Shown: positions 45,704 through 54,663 of the stretch, piece by piece
How the letters are laid out: each line of letters begins with the position of its first letter
Position numbering within the stretch: the first letter of the stretch is position 1
NCBI GenBank assembly: GCA_022041995.1
Contig: CP074390.1
Location: forward strand, 1,984,001 to 2,048,000
DNA: 64,000 nucleotides
From: Cupriavidus necator
GTDB taxonomy: Bacteria > Pseudomonadota > Gammaproteobacteria > Burkholderiales > Burkholderiaceae
Direction: 5' to 3'
Notes under the pieces: model-generated
The model's input: only the letters and a program-made list of their open reading frames with translations
What the model was told of the DNA's origin: nothing
Database searches by the model: none
Program-made: the position numbers and the translations under genes

Positions 45704-47129
45704 CAATCCACCCAAGATAAGGACATCAGCAAGCCTTATAGGCGGCATGTCGATGAGGTTTCTGGCGAGGCGGACGTGGTTTAGCGCGATCCGGTCGCAC
45801 GCGATGGGTACGTGTTGCGATCAAGGCCAAGGTCTCATTCAGCGCAGCCTTGGCCCAGCGCAGTCCCAGTAGCGCCGCTGGCAGGACAGGTTTGAGAGCG
45901 GTGATGGCGTAGGTTCGGATGATCCGATAGTTCGAGTCAATCTCATGTTCCTGCACGGCGCTGAAGCAGCATAGAGCGTGCAGGTTATCACTGAGGATTT
46001 TGGCGCCGAAGTCCTGCCTGGCAGCCAACTGCGAGAGGCCGGACAGATGTTCGAGTCCCATGCGGTGCTTGAGGCGTTTGTACGCCTCCTCGAGGCGCCA
46101 GCGTTGATGGTAAAGGTCGCGGAAGGTGGCCGCTGGATAGCGGTGCATGTCGAGCAGATTGGTGATGAGCACGCGCACCTTGCCGGCTGGCGAGATCTGC
46201 CGGATCAGCCGAACGGTCTGCGGGGTAGCCGCACACTCGTAGTCGCGCGCGTCAATGCGGGCTGGAGCGGGGAGCGTGACGATGGCCTCGTCACGGCCAG
46301 AGCGCACGAAGCGCCGTACGGCAGCAAAGCCGCTGCCGTCGGCACGCATGCAGAAAGGGATGTTTCGTTGGTTGAGTACGGCCACCAGCCAGCGGGCGGG
46401 GTAGCCGCGGTCGAGCAAGAGCAAGTCGTCGGATTGCAGGCGGTCCAGATGCTCGAACAGGATCTGGCGTTCGTTCTCGTACACGCTGTGTAATGAGGCG
46501 GCGAGCATGATCTCGGCCCCAGGCAGGTACAGGCCGAAGGCAAGTTGATCGCGGCTGGCGGCTCGAGGCAGATGGCTGTGGCGAATGGCGAAACGCAGGT
46601 GTGAAGCGTCCGCGGCGACCAGCCGAAAGCCATGCCAGCGTGGCAAATGGTTGGAGACGTGCTGAAGTAGCCAGTCATTGAGGTGAGCAAAGACATCGCC
46701 GCCGAGCTTGCTGCGAGCCTGGGCGAAGGCTTGTTCACTGACGCAACGGCGCAAGGTGTTTTGGCGGGCGAGCGTGGCGAAGAATTGATCGAGCTCGGCT
46801 TGCATGCCCATACGCAAGTTGCCGAGCATGAAGGAGATCAGTGTCGGCAGGGTGAGCTTGCGCTGCCGGGTGAAGGCGGCCGGATGCTCTGGATGACGGG
46901 CAAGATCGTGAAAGACCTTGGTGTGCAGATATTGGGCAAGTGCAGCGAACAAATCGGACAGGGGCATGAGAGCCAAGCGAAGATCGAGAAGCGATCCTCT
47001 ATTGGCCGCCGCCCTGCTTGCGCTAAACATCCAGCGCAAGCAGGGCGGCGGCCCCTCGAACCTCGTCACCTGTCAAGCGTTCTCGGCGCCAATTGCGATT
47101 TTATTTGGCGGCTTATCTTGGGTGGATTG
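45704..47129 (-). mobile_element. IS4-family insertion sequence (1426 bp)
   Basis: Perfect 18-bp inverted ends CAATCCACCCAAGATAAG, flanked by a 10-bp duplication CCCGAGCGGT at 45694-45703 and 47130-47139. It sits between VOC gene 1 and the MFS gene without breaking a recognisable gene. Confidence 0.95.
45726..46967 (-). CDS. IS4-family transposase
   Basis: 413 residues from ATG 46967 (MPLSDLFAALAQYLHTKVF); a longer open frame to 47069 runs toward the IS end. RLVAADASHLRFAIRHSHLP gives the first Asp, SDDLLLLDRGYPARWLVAVL the second, and YHQRWRLEEAYKRLKHRMGL the Y-R-E-K signature. The start of the N-terminal domain (FTRQRKLTLPTLISFMLGNL) is complete. The element seems functional. Confidence 0.92.
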   Translation of the reverse strand: MPLSDLFAALAQYLHTKVFHDLARHPEHPAAFTRQRKLTLPTLISFMLGNLRMGMQAELDQFFATLARQNTLRRCVSEQAFAQARSKLGGDVFAHLNDWLLQHVSNHLPRWHGFRLVAADASHLRFAIRHSHLPRAASRDQLAFGLYLPGAEIMLAASLHSVYENERQILFEHLDRLQSDDLLLLDRGYPARWLVAVLNQRNIPFCMRADGSGFAAVRRFVRSGRDEAIVTLPAPARIDARDYECAATPQTVRLIRQISPAGKVRVLITNLLDMHRYPAATFRDLYHQRWRLEEAYKRLKHRMGLEHLSGLSQLAARQDFGAKILSDNLHALCCFSAVQEHEIDSNYRIIRTYAITALKPVLPAALLGLRWAKAALNETLALIATRTHRVRPDRAKPRPPRQKPHRHAAYKAC

Positions 47130-47205
47130 CCCGAGCGGTGGCAACCGTTAAGCCTATCCAGGGCGCTTGGCGGAGGATTCGAATGAACAGATATTTCCGC
47201 TTGCC

Positions 47206-47220
47206 GGAAGGGTAATTTCC
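47206..47220. promoter_or_regulatory. GGAA-N7-TTCC motif, copy 2
   Basis: GGAAGGGTAATTTCC, again preceded by TTCCG-CTTGC-CGGAA, about 110 bases before the MFS start. The surrounding 30 bases align with copy 1 at 44512. Confidence 0.6.
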
Positions 47221-47330
47221 GCCGGTTCGCGTTTTTCTTCACTCGACGCTAACTTATCCTCAATCACACGGTACCCGTCTCGCTAAGGAGGATGGGACCA
47301 AGAATCCCTAGATATTGTGAAGGAGACATA

Positions 47331-48665
47331 ATGTCCGTAGAACAGTCCACCATGAAGAAGGTGAGCTGGCTGCTGGTTCCGTACCTAAGCCTACTCTTCT
47401 TTGTCGCATACATCGATCGCGTGAATGTCGGCTTCGCTTCATTGCGCATGAACGTCGATCTTGGTTTCTCGAACACCGCTTTTGGTATTGGGGCCGGTGC
47501 CTTCTTCCTCGGATATTTTCTTCTTGAAGTCCCGAGCAATATGCTTCTGGGCCGCATCGGGGTGCGTCGCACTCTGTGCCGCATAATGATTTTGTGGGGG
47601 TTCCTCGCAGCAGGCCTAGCTCTGGTCCGAACCCCGACAGAGTTCTATATTTTGCGGTTCTTAGTCGGCTGCGCAGAGGCAGGATTTACGCCTGCGGTCA
47701 TGTTCTACTTCTCTAAGTGGCTGCCGAAATCGTACCGCGCCAAGACGATCGCCCTGTTTATGATGATGATGCCTGCATCATCGGTAGTGGGAGCGCCTCT
47801 CTCGACGTGGATCATGACGGCGATGGATGGCCACCTCGGATACCACGGCTGGCAGTGGATGTTCGTCATTGAGGCTATCCCCGCGGTGATCTTGGCCTTT
47901 GTCACCCTTTGGTGGCTTCCCGATTCGCCGGCCCACGCCAAGTGGCTGTCTGATTCGCAGAAAGAGTGGCTTGCCGCGACCTTGGCGCGCGAGGATCAAA
48001 ACTGCGCGACTAATCATTCGAGTATTTGGGGGGTTATCGCAAACCGCTGGGTTCTCAAGCTCGTTGTGATTCAAGGGGGGGTTGTATTCGGCCTTTATGG
48101 TGTTGGATTCTGGATTGCGCAGATCATCAAAGGCCTGGGACACAGCGATCAGATGACGGGTGTGATCGCCGCGATTCCTTACTTTGTGGCCTGCGTGTTC
48201 ATGGTTCTGTGGGGTCGACACTCCGATCGCACAGGCGAGCGCTTTTGGCACGTTGTCATCCCAGCGTGGGTAGCAGCCGGCGGCTTTGTAATTGCCTATC
48301 TCAACCTAAATTCACCGATAGTGATGGTCGTTGCGCTGACCTTCTGCCTTGCGGGGATCTTCGGTGCGATTCCCGCCTATTGGACTCTGCCGCCAATGGT
48401 TTTCTCCGGTGCCACGCTCGCGGTCGGCATCGCGGCGGTCAACTCGTGCTCCAATCTGACTGGGTACGCCGCGCCGGCGGCCATCGGTGTGCTGAAGGAC
48501 CTGACTGGTAACTTTGCGTCGGGCATGCTGCTCATGGGATTGGCTAGTTTTCTTGCTGGCGTCGGCTCTCTGTGGCTGCGCTCGGCCCTGCGCAAGCGCC
48601 AAATCTCTGAAGACCGAGCCTTGGCAAGCCAAATGGATTCCAACCTGCTGGTCTCGAAGAGCTGA
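47331..48665 (+). CDS. MFS transporter, anion:cation symporter (ACS) type
   Basis: 444 residues from ATG 47331, chosen because AAGGAG lies seven bases before it. Twelve membrane segments. LFFVAYIDRVNVGFASLRMN in the first segment, RFLVGCAEAGFTPAVMFYFS and WRWMF-like GWQWMFVIEAIPAVILAF are typical of ACS carriers that import aromatic acids, phthalate, hexuronates or tartrate. Gene order points to the aromatic acid handled by the following genes. Motif copy 2 lies upstream. Confidence 0.9.
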   Translation: MSVEQSTMKKVSWLLVPYLSLLFFVAYIDRVNVGFASLRMNVDLGFSNTAFGIGAGAFFLGYFLLEVPSNMLLGRIGVRRTLCRIMILWGFLAAGLALVRTPTEFYILRFLVGCAEAGFTPAVMFYFSKWLPKSYRAKTIALFMMMMPASSVVGAPLSTWIMTAMDGHLGYHGWQWMFVIEAIPAVILAFVTLWWLPDSPAHAKWLSDSQKEWLAATLAREDQNCATNHSSIWGVIANRWVLKLVVIQGGVVFGLYGVGFWIAQIIKGLGHSDQMTGVIAAIPYFVACVFMVLWGRHSDRTGERFWHVVIPAWVAAGGFVIAYLNLNSPIVMVVALTFCLAGIFGAIPAYWTLPPMVFSGATLAVGIAAVNSCSNLTGYAAPAAIGVLKDLTGNFASGMLLMGLASFLAGVGSLWLRSALRKRQISEDRALASQMDSNLLVSKS

Positions 48666-48684
48666 GCGCAGGCAGATTATGTCC

Positions 48685-48715
48685 GCTGCAGGGTGATCCG
48701 CGATGACCCTGCAGC
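48685..48715. terminator. Hairpin after the MFS gene
   Basis: GCTGCAGGGT (48685-48694) pairs perfectly with ACCCTGCAGC (48706-48715) around an 11-base loop, 20 bases after the stop. No T-run. Confidence 0.5.
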
Positions 48716-48849
48716 CTGAACTGCCATACGTTATGGCACTGGTAGCTTCTACCACGGCGGACCGCGGAGACAACAACGCGGCTAATGCCTAGTTTGAACT
48801 AGTCGATTGCACGATACCCGATAGTCATTCGACGCCACTCATACATCTC

Positions 48850-49320
48850 ATGGAAGCTCAAATTCAGACTGAGTGTCTGGTCGAAAGCGTGAATCACACC
48901 AGTTTCACCGTTACTGACCTGGACCGAGTTCTCAGTTTTCTTTGCGATGGCCTCGGCCTTCGTCTGCTGGACCTCAGCCCCCGTGACCCGAAGACGATGC
49001 AATTGATCGTTGGAGTCAAGGGGGTCGAGAATGTGACGGCGTTCGTTCAGGCGCCGGGACACCGAATCGAGCTCATCAAGTACTCCAAGCCAGATGATCT
49101 TCAGATTCACGTGATTCGCCCTTGTGATACGGGATCCTCCCACCTGGCTTTCAATGTCAAAGATATTGATGCCACCGTTGCACGGGCGGCCGAGTACCAG
49201 TTCGCACCTGTTAATGACCCTCTGCCGGTGAGCGCCGGCCCGAACGTCGGCTTCTTTTGCGCGTATCTGAGAGATCCTCATGGGCTGACCTTTGAGGTCA
49301 TCGGTCCGCGCCTGAAGTAA
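48850..49320 (+). CDS. VOC-family protein 2
   Basis: 156 residues, a close paralogue of the protein at 44768: both share VNHTSFTVTDLDR, FVQAPGHRIELIKY, VRPCDTG/IRPCDTG and FEVIGPRLK. Conserved H and E positions match, so the metal site should be the same. It lies between the MFS and SDR genes. The pair of paralogues suggests two related substrates or successive steps. The ribosome site is weak (ATCTCATGG), so the start is less sure. Confidence 0.85.
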   Translation: MEAQIQTECLVESVNHTSFTVTDLDRVLSFLCDGLGLRLLDLSPRDPKTMQLIVGVKGVENVTAFVQAPGHRIELIKYSKPDDLQIHVIRPCDTGSSHLAFNVKDIDATVARAAEYQFAPVNDPLPVSAGPNVGFFCAYLRDPHGLTFEVIGPRLK

Positions 49321-49393
49321 CCTCCCCGCCTCTGTCAATTGAATCCTTGCGAGCGGGCGAGCTCCTCCCAACAACCTTTTGAGTATTGATCAA

Positions 49394-50209
49394 ATGTCTC
49401 TCAAACTGAAAGACCGGGTCGCGATCGTCGCGGGCGCCGGCGCTATTGGCGAAGGCATGAGTAATGGCCGAGCCGCGGCATTAAGTTACGCCAGAGAGGG
49501 CGCAAAAGTACTGGCCGTCGACCGCGATCTCGCATCGGTATCAGAAACGCAGCGGCAGATTCGCGAAGAAGGCGGGACGTGTGAAATCTTTGTAGCCGAT
49601 CTCACCGACTCGAAATCGACAAGCGAGATGGTGGAGTTCTGCCTCCAGGCGCTCGGCGGTACGATCGACATTCTGCACAACAATATCGGTATCCTGGCCT
49701 CGGGTGGACCGGTGGAGCATTCAGAAGAAGACTGGGACCGCGTTGTCACCGTCAATCTGAAGACGATGTTTCTCACATCTAAGTATGTCATTCCAGTAAT
49801 GGAGAAGCAGAAGCGAGGCGTCATCACGAACATCGGCTCCATGGCAGGGCTGCGCTACACAGGACTTCCGTTTGTCGCCTACGCAACGACCAAGGGTGCG
49901 GTGCCTGCTTTCACAAGGACCATTGCCATGCAATATGCCGGCGTAGGCATCAGGGCGAATGTCATTCATCCTGGCGTTGTAGATACGCCCATGCAGCGCG
50001 CTACGACGGACGCCGGCTACGGTGCAGTTTTCGGAAACGTGGATGCAGACGCATTGCGCAAGAAGCGGGAAGCGACCATCCCGCTTGGCCGGTATGGTAC
50101 GCCGTTCGATATCGCGCAGGCGGCGGTGTTTCTTGCCTCGGATGATGCGTCGTATATCACCGGTGTTGAACTGATGGTCGACGGTGGCTTCATCAGCCGG
50201 GCTGGATAG
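49394..50209 (+). CDS. Short-chain dehydrogenase/reductase
   Basis: 271 residues from ATG 49394. The cofactor loop reads AIVAGAGAIGEGMSNGRAAA, an extended variant of TGxxxGxG. DILHNNIGI stands for NNAG, and S-Y-K catalysis is met by NIGSMAGLRYTGLPFVAYAT and TKGAVPAFTRT (YATTK). LMVDGG ends the fold. It should oxidise or reduce a hydroxy/keto group using NAD(P). It follows VOC gene 2 at 73 bases. Confidence 0.9.
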   Translation: MSLKLKDRVAIVAGAGAIGEGMSNGRAAALSYAREGAKVLAVDRDLASVSETQRQIREEGGTCEIFVADLTDSKSTSEMVEFCLQALGGTIDILHNNIGILASGGPVEHSEEDWDRVVTVNLKTMFLTSKYVIPVMEKQKRGVITNIGSMAGLRYTGLPFVAYATTKGAVPAFTRTIAMQYAGVGIRANVIHPGVVDTPMQRATTDAGYGAVFGNVDADALRKKREATIPLGRYGTPFDIAQAAVFLASDDASYITGVELMVDGGFISRAG

Positions 50210-50229
50210 TCGCTCGATACAGGTCCATC

Positions 50230-50257
50230 GCCCGCGCCATTCCTTGAGTGCGCGGGC
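50230..50257. terminator. Hairpin after the SDR gene
   Basis: GCCCGCGC (50230-50237) and GCGCGGGC (50250-50257) form an 8-bp stem followed by TCCTTATTT, a modest T-rich tail. Plausible intrinsic terminator. Confidence 0.6.
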
Positions 50258-50334
50258 TCCTTATTTCGAACTCAAGAACTTCGGCTTCATCTGTGGCGCG
50301 AAGCGGTTGATGTAGTCCAACACAGGGAAGAAAA

Positions 50335-50851
50335 GTGATGTTGAGCGGAAAGACGGTGCTGATCACTGGGTGGGGGCGGAGGTTTGAGGATTGGCATCGC
50401 GCGCGTGGGCCAACGGGGGCGCGGATCATCGCGCTCGACATGGACTTCGAAAGCTGCGAGGGTGCTAGCGAGGCGCTCGAGGCGCTCGAGGCGCAAGGAC
50501 TTGGCATTGTGTCGGCGTCCGGCTCGATGTTTCGTCTGCAGAATCCGTTGCCTGTTTCAAGAGGTGGACCGTTTGACTAAGCGGGTCGACATCCTTGTCA
50601 ACTATGCAGGCGCTCGAGAGGTCCGCAGCGTCTTCGAGTTGACTTCTGCAGAATCGGATTGCGTTATCGCCATTAATCTTAGCGGCCCATTCCACTGTGC
50701 CCGTGAGGCTGCGCTGCGCATGAGGGCCAGTGGCGCTGGCGCCGTCCTCCTTCGTCACCGGCATCATGCTTCCTCGATGGCGGCTGGAGCAAAAAAAAAT
50801 GGTTATACCGTCGGGGACGGCCCGAGCCCCCTATACGTCGACAACCTCTAG
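50335..50851 (+). pseudogene. Broken short-chain dehydrogenase gene
   Basis: Starts MMLSGKTVLITG, loses frame near 50375 where GGGLGIGIARA is expected, returns with ARIIALDMDFESCEGASEAL, then shifts near 50545 to RVDILVNYAGAREVRSVFEL and NLSGPFHCAREAALRMRASG. No S-Y-K catalytic part can be found; the end is degenerate (AAAAAAAAA run near 50790). At least three lesions. A dead SDR next to a live one shows earlier duplication or replacement. Confidence 0.8.
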
Positions 50852-50903
50852 TACCTGATCGACAAGCTTCGTCCGCGATATCGAACTCGCCGCAAGAAAA
50901 TAT

Positions 50904-51836
50904 TCAGCAAGGCTGGATGTAGCTCCACTTATGCTCTAGCTGCAGAGTTTCGAAGCGTTCGACCAGAAAGTCAGTAAAAACGCGGATCTTGGCGGGGAGA
51001 TGTCGCCGGCTTTGGTACGCGATGTTAATGGTCAGAGCCGGCAGTACCCAGTCGGTCAGCACGGGTCGCAAACGCCCCGCAACAATTTCATCGTAAATGA
51101 TGTAGAGCGGCTGGATGACGATGCCATGCCCGGCTAACCCCGCCGCGACGATTACTTGACCTTCATTGGAGTCAAGTGTACTGCTCACCTCCAAATCGAC
51201 GTGCTCAGTTCCCTTGGTCATGTGCAGCACATGCGCATCTTTCGCCAGGTTATAGACCAGGAGCTGGTGGGCGCTAAGATCTCTGGGATGCTGTGGCATG
51301 CCGTGTCTTTCCAGGTATGCCGGCGAGGCTGCCAGAACGCGTCTAGTGTGCGCGAGCTTTCGAATGGTAATGCTGGAATCACTCTCGTACTCTCGGGTCC
51401 TGATGGCCACGTCGATTCCGGCCTCGATGAAATCGAGATAGCGATTTGCGGCCGTAATCTGGACGCGTAAGTCGGGATAGCGGCGCTTCAGTTCTGGAAG
51501 TGCCGGAGCGATGTGCATCATTGCGAACGAGACGGAGCTCGTGACATGGAGAACTCCAGTCGGTTTCAGCGTCGAGTCCTGCACCTCGGCCTCGGCCTCG
51601 GCCATTTCGCCGAGCATACCTATACACCGGTGGTAGAAAGCTTGGCCGACTTCGGTTAGCCAAAGCCGCCGCGTAGTACGTTCGACCAGGCGGGCGCCCA
51701 ATCGCTGTTCAAGTGCGAGCAGCGTTCGGCTCGCGGCGGCGTTTGACATGTCGAGCTTCTCGGCCGCTTTGGAAAGGCTCCCCTCCTCGGCGACTTGAAC
51801 GAAGAATTCGAGCTGCGACCATCTATCTGTAGTCAA
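50904..51836 (-). CDS. LysR-family transcriptional regulator
   Basis: 310 residues. N-terminal winged helix LEFFVQVAEEGSLSKAAEKL and DMSNAAASRTLLALEQRLGA, then ERTTRRLWLTEVGQAFYHRC. The effector domain contains VDVAIRTREYESDSSITIRK-type sequence of the CrgA/DsdC-like branch. It is transcribed leftward between catabolic genes and may control either side. No nearby matching palindrome could be assigned to it. Confidence 0.9.
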   Translation of the reverse strand: MTTDRWSQLEFFVQVAEEGSLSKAAEKLDMSNAAASRTLLALEQRLGARLVERTTRRLWLTEVGQAFYHRCIGMLGEMAEAEAEVQDSTLKPTGVLHVTSSVSFAMMHIAPALPELKRRYPDLRVQITAANRYLDFIEAGIDVAIRTREYESDSSITIRKLAHTRRVLAASPAYLERHGMPQHPRDLSAHQLLVYNLAKDAHVLHMTKGTEHVDLEVSSTLDSNEGQVIVAAGLAGHGIVIQPLYIIYDEIVAGRLRPVLTDWVLPALTINIAYQSRRHLPAKIRVFTDFLVERFETLQLEHKWSYIQPC

Positions 51837-52005
51837 TTTGATTCACCGCTGCTAAGTCAGGTCACGACGCGACGGCGTCGTTGCTGCGATTCAGTAAGTG
51901 TGACCGGCCTCCGCGAGACGTCCGCATCGAGGGGCACAGCTTGCAAAAGGACCGAATTGCGGCACGCGGCATACTCTCGTTGTGCTGCCGAGCGGTCCTT
52001 GCATT

Positions 52006-52290
52006 TCAACGGTTGTCGATTCGCTTCACCAACTCGCGAACCTCAACCGACTTCCAAACTCCCGCCTTGTTGAGCGGGTCATTCCTCAAGAAGGACTCAA
52101 CTTGTTCCGCCGTTGCGTCCTCATAGAGAAAGAAGCTCCCTATGACGGCCTGGTCCTCTCCTTGAACGAGTGGCCCAGCGACTAAGAGCTTTCCGGGAGC
52201 GCCCTGGAGGTGGGCCCTGTGATCATTCTGGCTTGCCTGCCGCCGGTCGCCGACGTTCGGATGATCCAGGCAGTGGACTACGTGGTGCAT
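52006..52290 (-). CDS. YciI-like protein 1
   Basis: 94 residues from ATG 52290 (MHHVVHCLDHPN), behind AAGGAAG. GPLVQGEDQAVIGSFFLYED and FLRNDPLNKAGVWKSVEVRE are YCII-family segments; the conserved His-Asp dyad is present (HCLDHP; NDP). It has the same length as, and strong similarity to, the protein at 57014. YciI and the related muconolactone isomerase share a ferredoxin-like fold; the role here may be an isomerase or hydrolase in the aromatic pathway. It starts 144 bases after the stop of the amidohydrolase gene on the same strand. Confidence 0.82.
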   Translation of the reverse strand: MHHVVHCLDHPNVGDRRQASQNDHRAHLQGAPGKLLVAGPLVQGEDQAVIGSFFLYEDATAEQVESFLRNDPLNKAGVWKSVEVRELVKRIDNR

Positions 52291-52433
52291 GATTGCGTCT
52301 TCCTTGACGTGTTTGACTATCCCTTGCGCTTCTCGCGCGCTCGGGCCTCGCTCGGATTGGGTTAGGGTCGAAAGGTAGTGCGCCACCCAATCGGGGTGGC
52401 GCGTTGGCCCGGCGTGCCGGGCGCAGCGGTCGG

Positions 52434-53405
52434 TCATTGGAGGCCGAACAAACGGCGCGCATTGTCCCGGCCGATCTTCCGTCGATCCAGTTCGCTAATC
52501 TCGCAGTGGTCAAACCAACGCGCTGCGTCCTCATGCTTCTCGAACGGGTAGTCAACGGAATACATGATGCGGTCGCTGCCCACCTCGAGCATGGTCGACA
52601 GCAGGGTAGGGGTTCGGAAGTTACCGCTCGTGGTGATAAAGACGTTCTCTCGCAGATAGTCTCCAATCTGCCGCTCGCAAGGCATTCCGCGACGACCCTT
52701 CCGAAGGATGTGGTCGATGCGCCAGACATTGAAAGGGATGCCCTCGCCGAAGTGCCCAAGGATCATCTGAATCTCGGGGTGGCGATCGAACAGTCCACTT
52801 GAAAGCAGACGCAGCGCGTGCATGCTGGTTTCCGCCGCGAAGGCCCAGGTCGGACCGGTCAGCCAATGCCGCCCTTCGTAAATTGGCTCGCGAGACATGA
52901 GCGGATCACGCGGGTGCATGTAGAACGGCTTGTTGAGTTTGGCCACCTGAGCCCAGAAGTCGTTGAACTGCGGGTCGTCGTAATAGACCACCGACTCGGC
53001 ATCACCCACCTGAGAGAAGCCGTTCACCAGGAAGCCATGAAAACCGAGCTGCTTCACGCAACGCTCAAGTTCCGCGGCGGCGGCTTCAGGATCCTGCATA
53101 GGCAGGGCCGCGAATCCTCCGAAGCGAGTCGGGTGACGTTGGATTTGCTCGGCCAGCGTATCGTTAGCTCGCTTCGCCACTTCGATGGCGCGCTGGACCT
53201 CAGGAATACCCTGTACGGCGGGGGAGTTCAGGGAAAGGATGGAGTAGCTTGTGCCGTATTCATCCATCTTTTCCAGACGTTGCTGCTCAAAGTCCAACAG
53301 GTTGGCCTTCAGTCCCTCCCATACTTCTGGACGTGCATAGACCTGCGAATCCGCAATCGTCAGGTCGATTGCGAAGTGTTCTTCCAGTGCGATCTTGTCT
53401 TTCAT
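52434..53405 (-). CDS. Gamma-resorcylate decarboxylase-like amidohydrolase 1
   Basis: 323 residues from ATG 53405. KIALEEHFAI holds E8 and H10, FYMHPRDPLMSREPIYEGRH the next His, LGHFGEGIPFNVWRIDH the third, and IMYSVDYPFEKHEDAARWFD the metal Asp. This pattern and the full length match gamma-resorcylate (2,6-dihydroxybenzoate) and 2,3-dihydroxybenzoate decarboxylases, which use a divalent metal and release CO2. It is divergent from the MarR gene with a palindrome between them. Exact substrate is inferred from the hydroxyquinol genes. Confidence 0.88.
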   Translation of the reverse strand: MKDKIALEEHFAIDLTIADSQVYARPEVWEGLKANLLDFEQQRLEKMDEYGTSYSILSLNSPAVQGIPEVQRAIEVAKRANDTLAEQIQRHPTRFGGFAALPMQDPEAAAAELERCVKQLGFHGFLVNGFSQVGDAESVVYYDDPQFNDFWAQVAKLNKPFYMHPRDPLMSREPIYEGRHWLTGPTWAFAAETSMHALRLLSSGLFDRHPEIQMILGHFGEGIPFNVWRIDHILRKGRRGMPCERQIGDYLRENVFITTSGNFRTPTLLSTMLEVGSDRIMYSVDYPFEKHEDAARWFDHCEISELDRRKIGRDNARRLFGLQ

Positions 53406-53490
53406 GGCATCCGTGCTTAGGTTGCGACGCGACCAGAGGGCACTGGCGCTGCGCAAATTACTTGAAAAATCATCTACTGCGAGCCGAGTA

Positions 53491-53512
53491 TATATTTGAA
53501 AAATCAAGTATA
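53491..53512. promoter_or_regulatory. Probable MarR operator
   Basis: TATATTTGA (53491-53499) and TCAAGTATA (53504-53512) form an inverted repeat with one mismatch and an AAAA spacer. It lies between the divergent decarboxylase and MarR genes. A partial half-site ACTTGAAAAATCA is at 53459-53471. Confidence 0.6.
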
Positions 53513-53628
53513 AGTATGGGGGTGAACCCTAACATTCGGGGGTATCATCCCAAAAATGCAACTATCTGGCACTTTGCTTCGGCTGGTATATACTTGCTAT
53601 GGAAACAAAGTAGACGAGGCGAGATGGC

Positions 53629-54096
53629 ATGGGGCAGCAACAGACACCGGATATCACAGTCGATCACGACCTTGAGCAAGCAATTCCCTACCTTGTGGCG
53701 CGAGCAGGTAGCCGCATGGGGACAACCTTCGCCAAGGCTCTGAAGCCCTATGGTTTGAGCCTCAGTGAATGGAGGGTGTGCGCTTTACTTGGCAAGGAAC
53801 CGCATCAGCGCCTCACCACGCTCACCGTCGCAGCATGTGTTGACATGTCCGCGCTGTCTCGGATCGTGGACAGACTCATTGAGCAGGGGCTGGTGACGCG
53901 CGAAAAGAGCGGCGACGATGGGCGGGCGGTTCGCCTCGCCCTGACTGAGAAAGGTGCCGAACTCACGCGCAAAATCGTGCCAATGGCGAAGCACTATGAG
54001 GACGTGGCCCTGCAGTGCTTCAGCAAGGCGGAAGTAGCGCTGTTCGCGGAAATGCTTAACCGGCTCTACGCAAGCGCCGAGTCGCTTGTATCGTAG
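53629..54096 (+). CDS. MarR-family transcriptional regulator
   Basis: 155 residues. The winged helix reads LSLSEWRVCALLGKEPHQRL, CVDMSALSRIVDRLIEQGLV and the wing REKSGDDGRAVRLALTEKGA. MarR proteins are repressors released by aromatic ligands. Its place beside the decarboxylase, with a palindrome in the shared upstream region, makes it the likely ligand-responsive repressor of this cluster. Confidence 0.9.
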   Translation: MGQQQTPDITVDHDLEQAIPYLVARAGSRMGTTFAKALKPYGLSLSEWRVCALLGKEPHQRLTTLTVAACVDMSALSRIVDRLIEQGLVTREKSGDDGRAVRLALTEKGAELTRKIVPMAKHYEDVALQCFSKAEVALFAEMLNRLYASAESLVS

Positions 54097-54663
54097 TTTT
54101 CAGCTCAGGAACCATATCCTGAGCTGGCGGCACCCGAAGAATCGGGGCACGCCCGATCTCATTGTCGAGCGCGTGAAGCGTCGGAAGTCGCCGGTGCCGG
54201 CCGGCCTGGAAAAATTCTCGAGTGGGACCTTGATTGGGGGCGTGACGGCGTTGTCGCAACCCTCAAAGAGCTACAGCGCATGTCGAGCCGAAACCACAAT
54301 TGCGCCGCAACGGCGTCCGCGCTCCCGCTTTCCGCATCGACCTCGTGCTCATCGAACCGGACTGCTTGATCACGTCGTTGCCGCTGTCCCTGGCCATGTG
54401 CCGGCATAAGAACGGAGCCTCTTCGTGGCACGCAAGTGTCGTGTCTCGTGCACGCTGAGCCGCGTGAGCGCAGCATCATCTGACCTATCCATCATGTACC
54501 AAAGGGCGGGCGGCGAACAGGAGTTACGTCGCACTGTGGGCTTCCATGCCTGACATATTTGCATAAGGCGGAAATGTGATTTCCCTTTCGGGCATTTTTA
54601 TTCGGTTAGCGGGACGGTAACGTACGTTAACAGAAAGCTGAAGCGCGGAAATGGAGATTGAGC
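54097..54663. other. Intergenic region between MarR and hydroxyquinol dioxygenase genes
   Basis: No gene supported. 54102-54125 is a perfect 9-bp hairpin (AGCTCAGGA-ACCATA-TCCTGAGCT) directly after the MarR stop. The operator-like motif copy 3 is at 54570-54584. Confidence 0.5.
54570..54584. promoter_or_regulatory. GGAA-N7-TTCC motif, copy 3
   Basis: GGAAATGTGATTTCC, 80 bases before the dioxygenase start. Shares GGAAnnGTrATTTCC with the copies at 44512 and 47206. Confidence 0.55.

Noticed and set aside
54086..54409. Open frame after the MarR gene as a small protein
   Set aside because: It begins inside the MarR gene and runs over a hairpin; composition is not protein-like.
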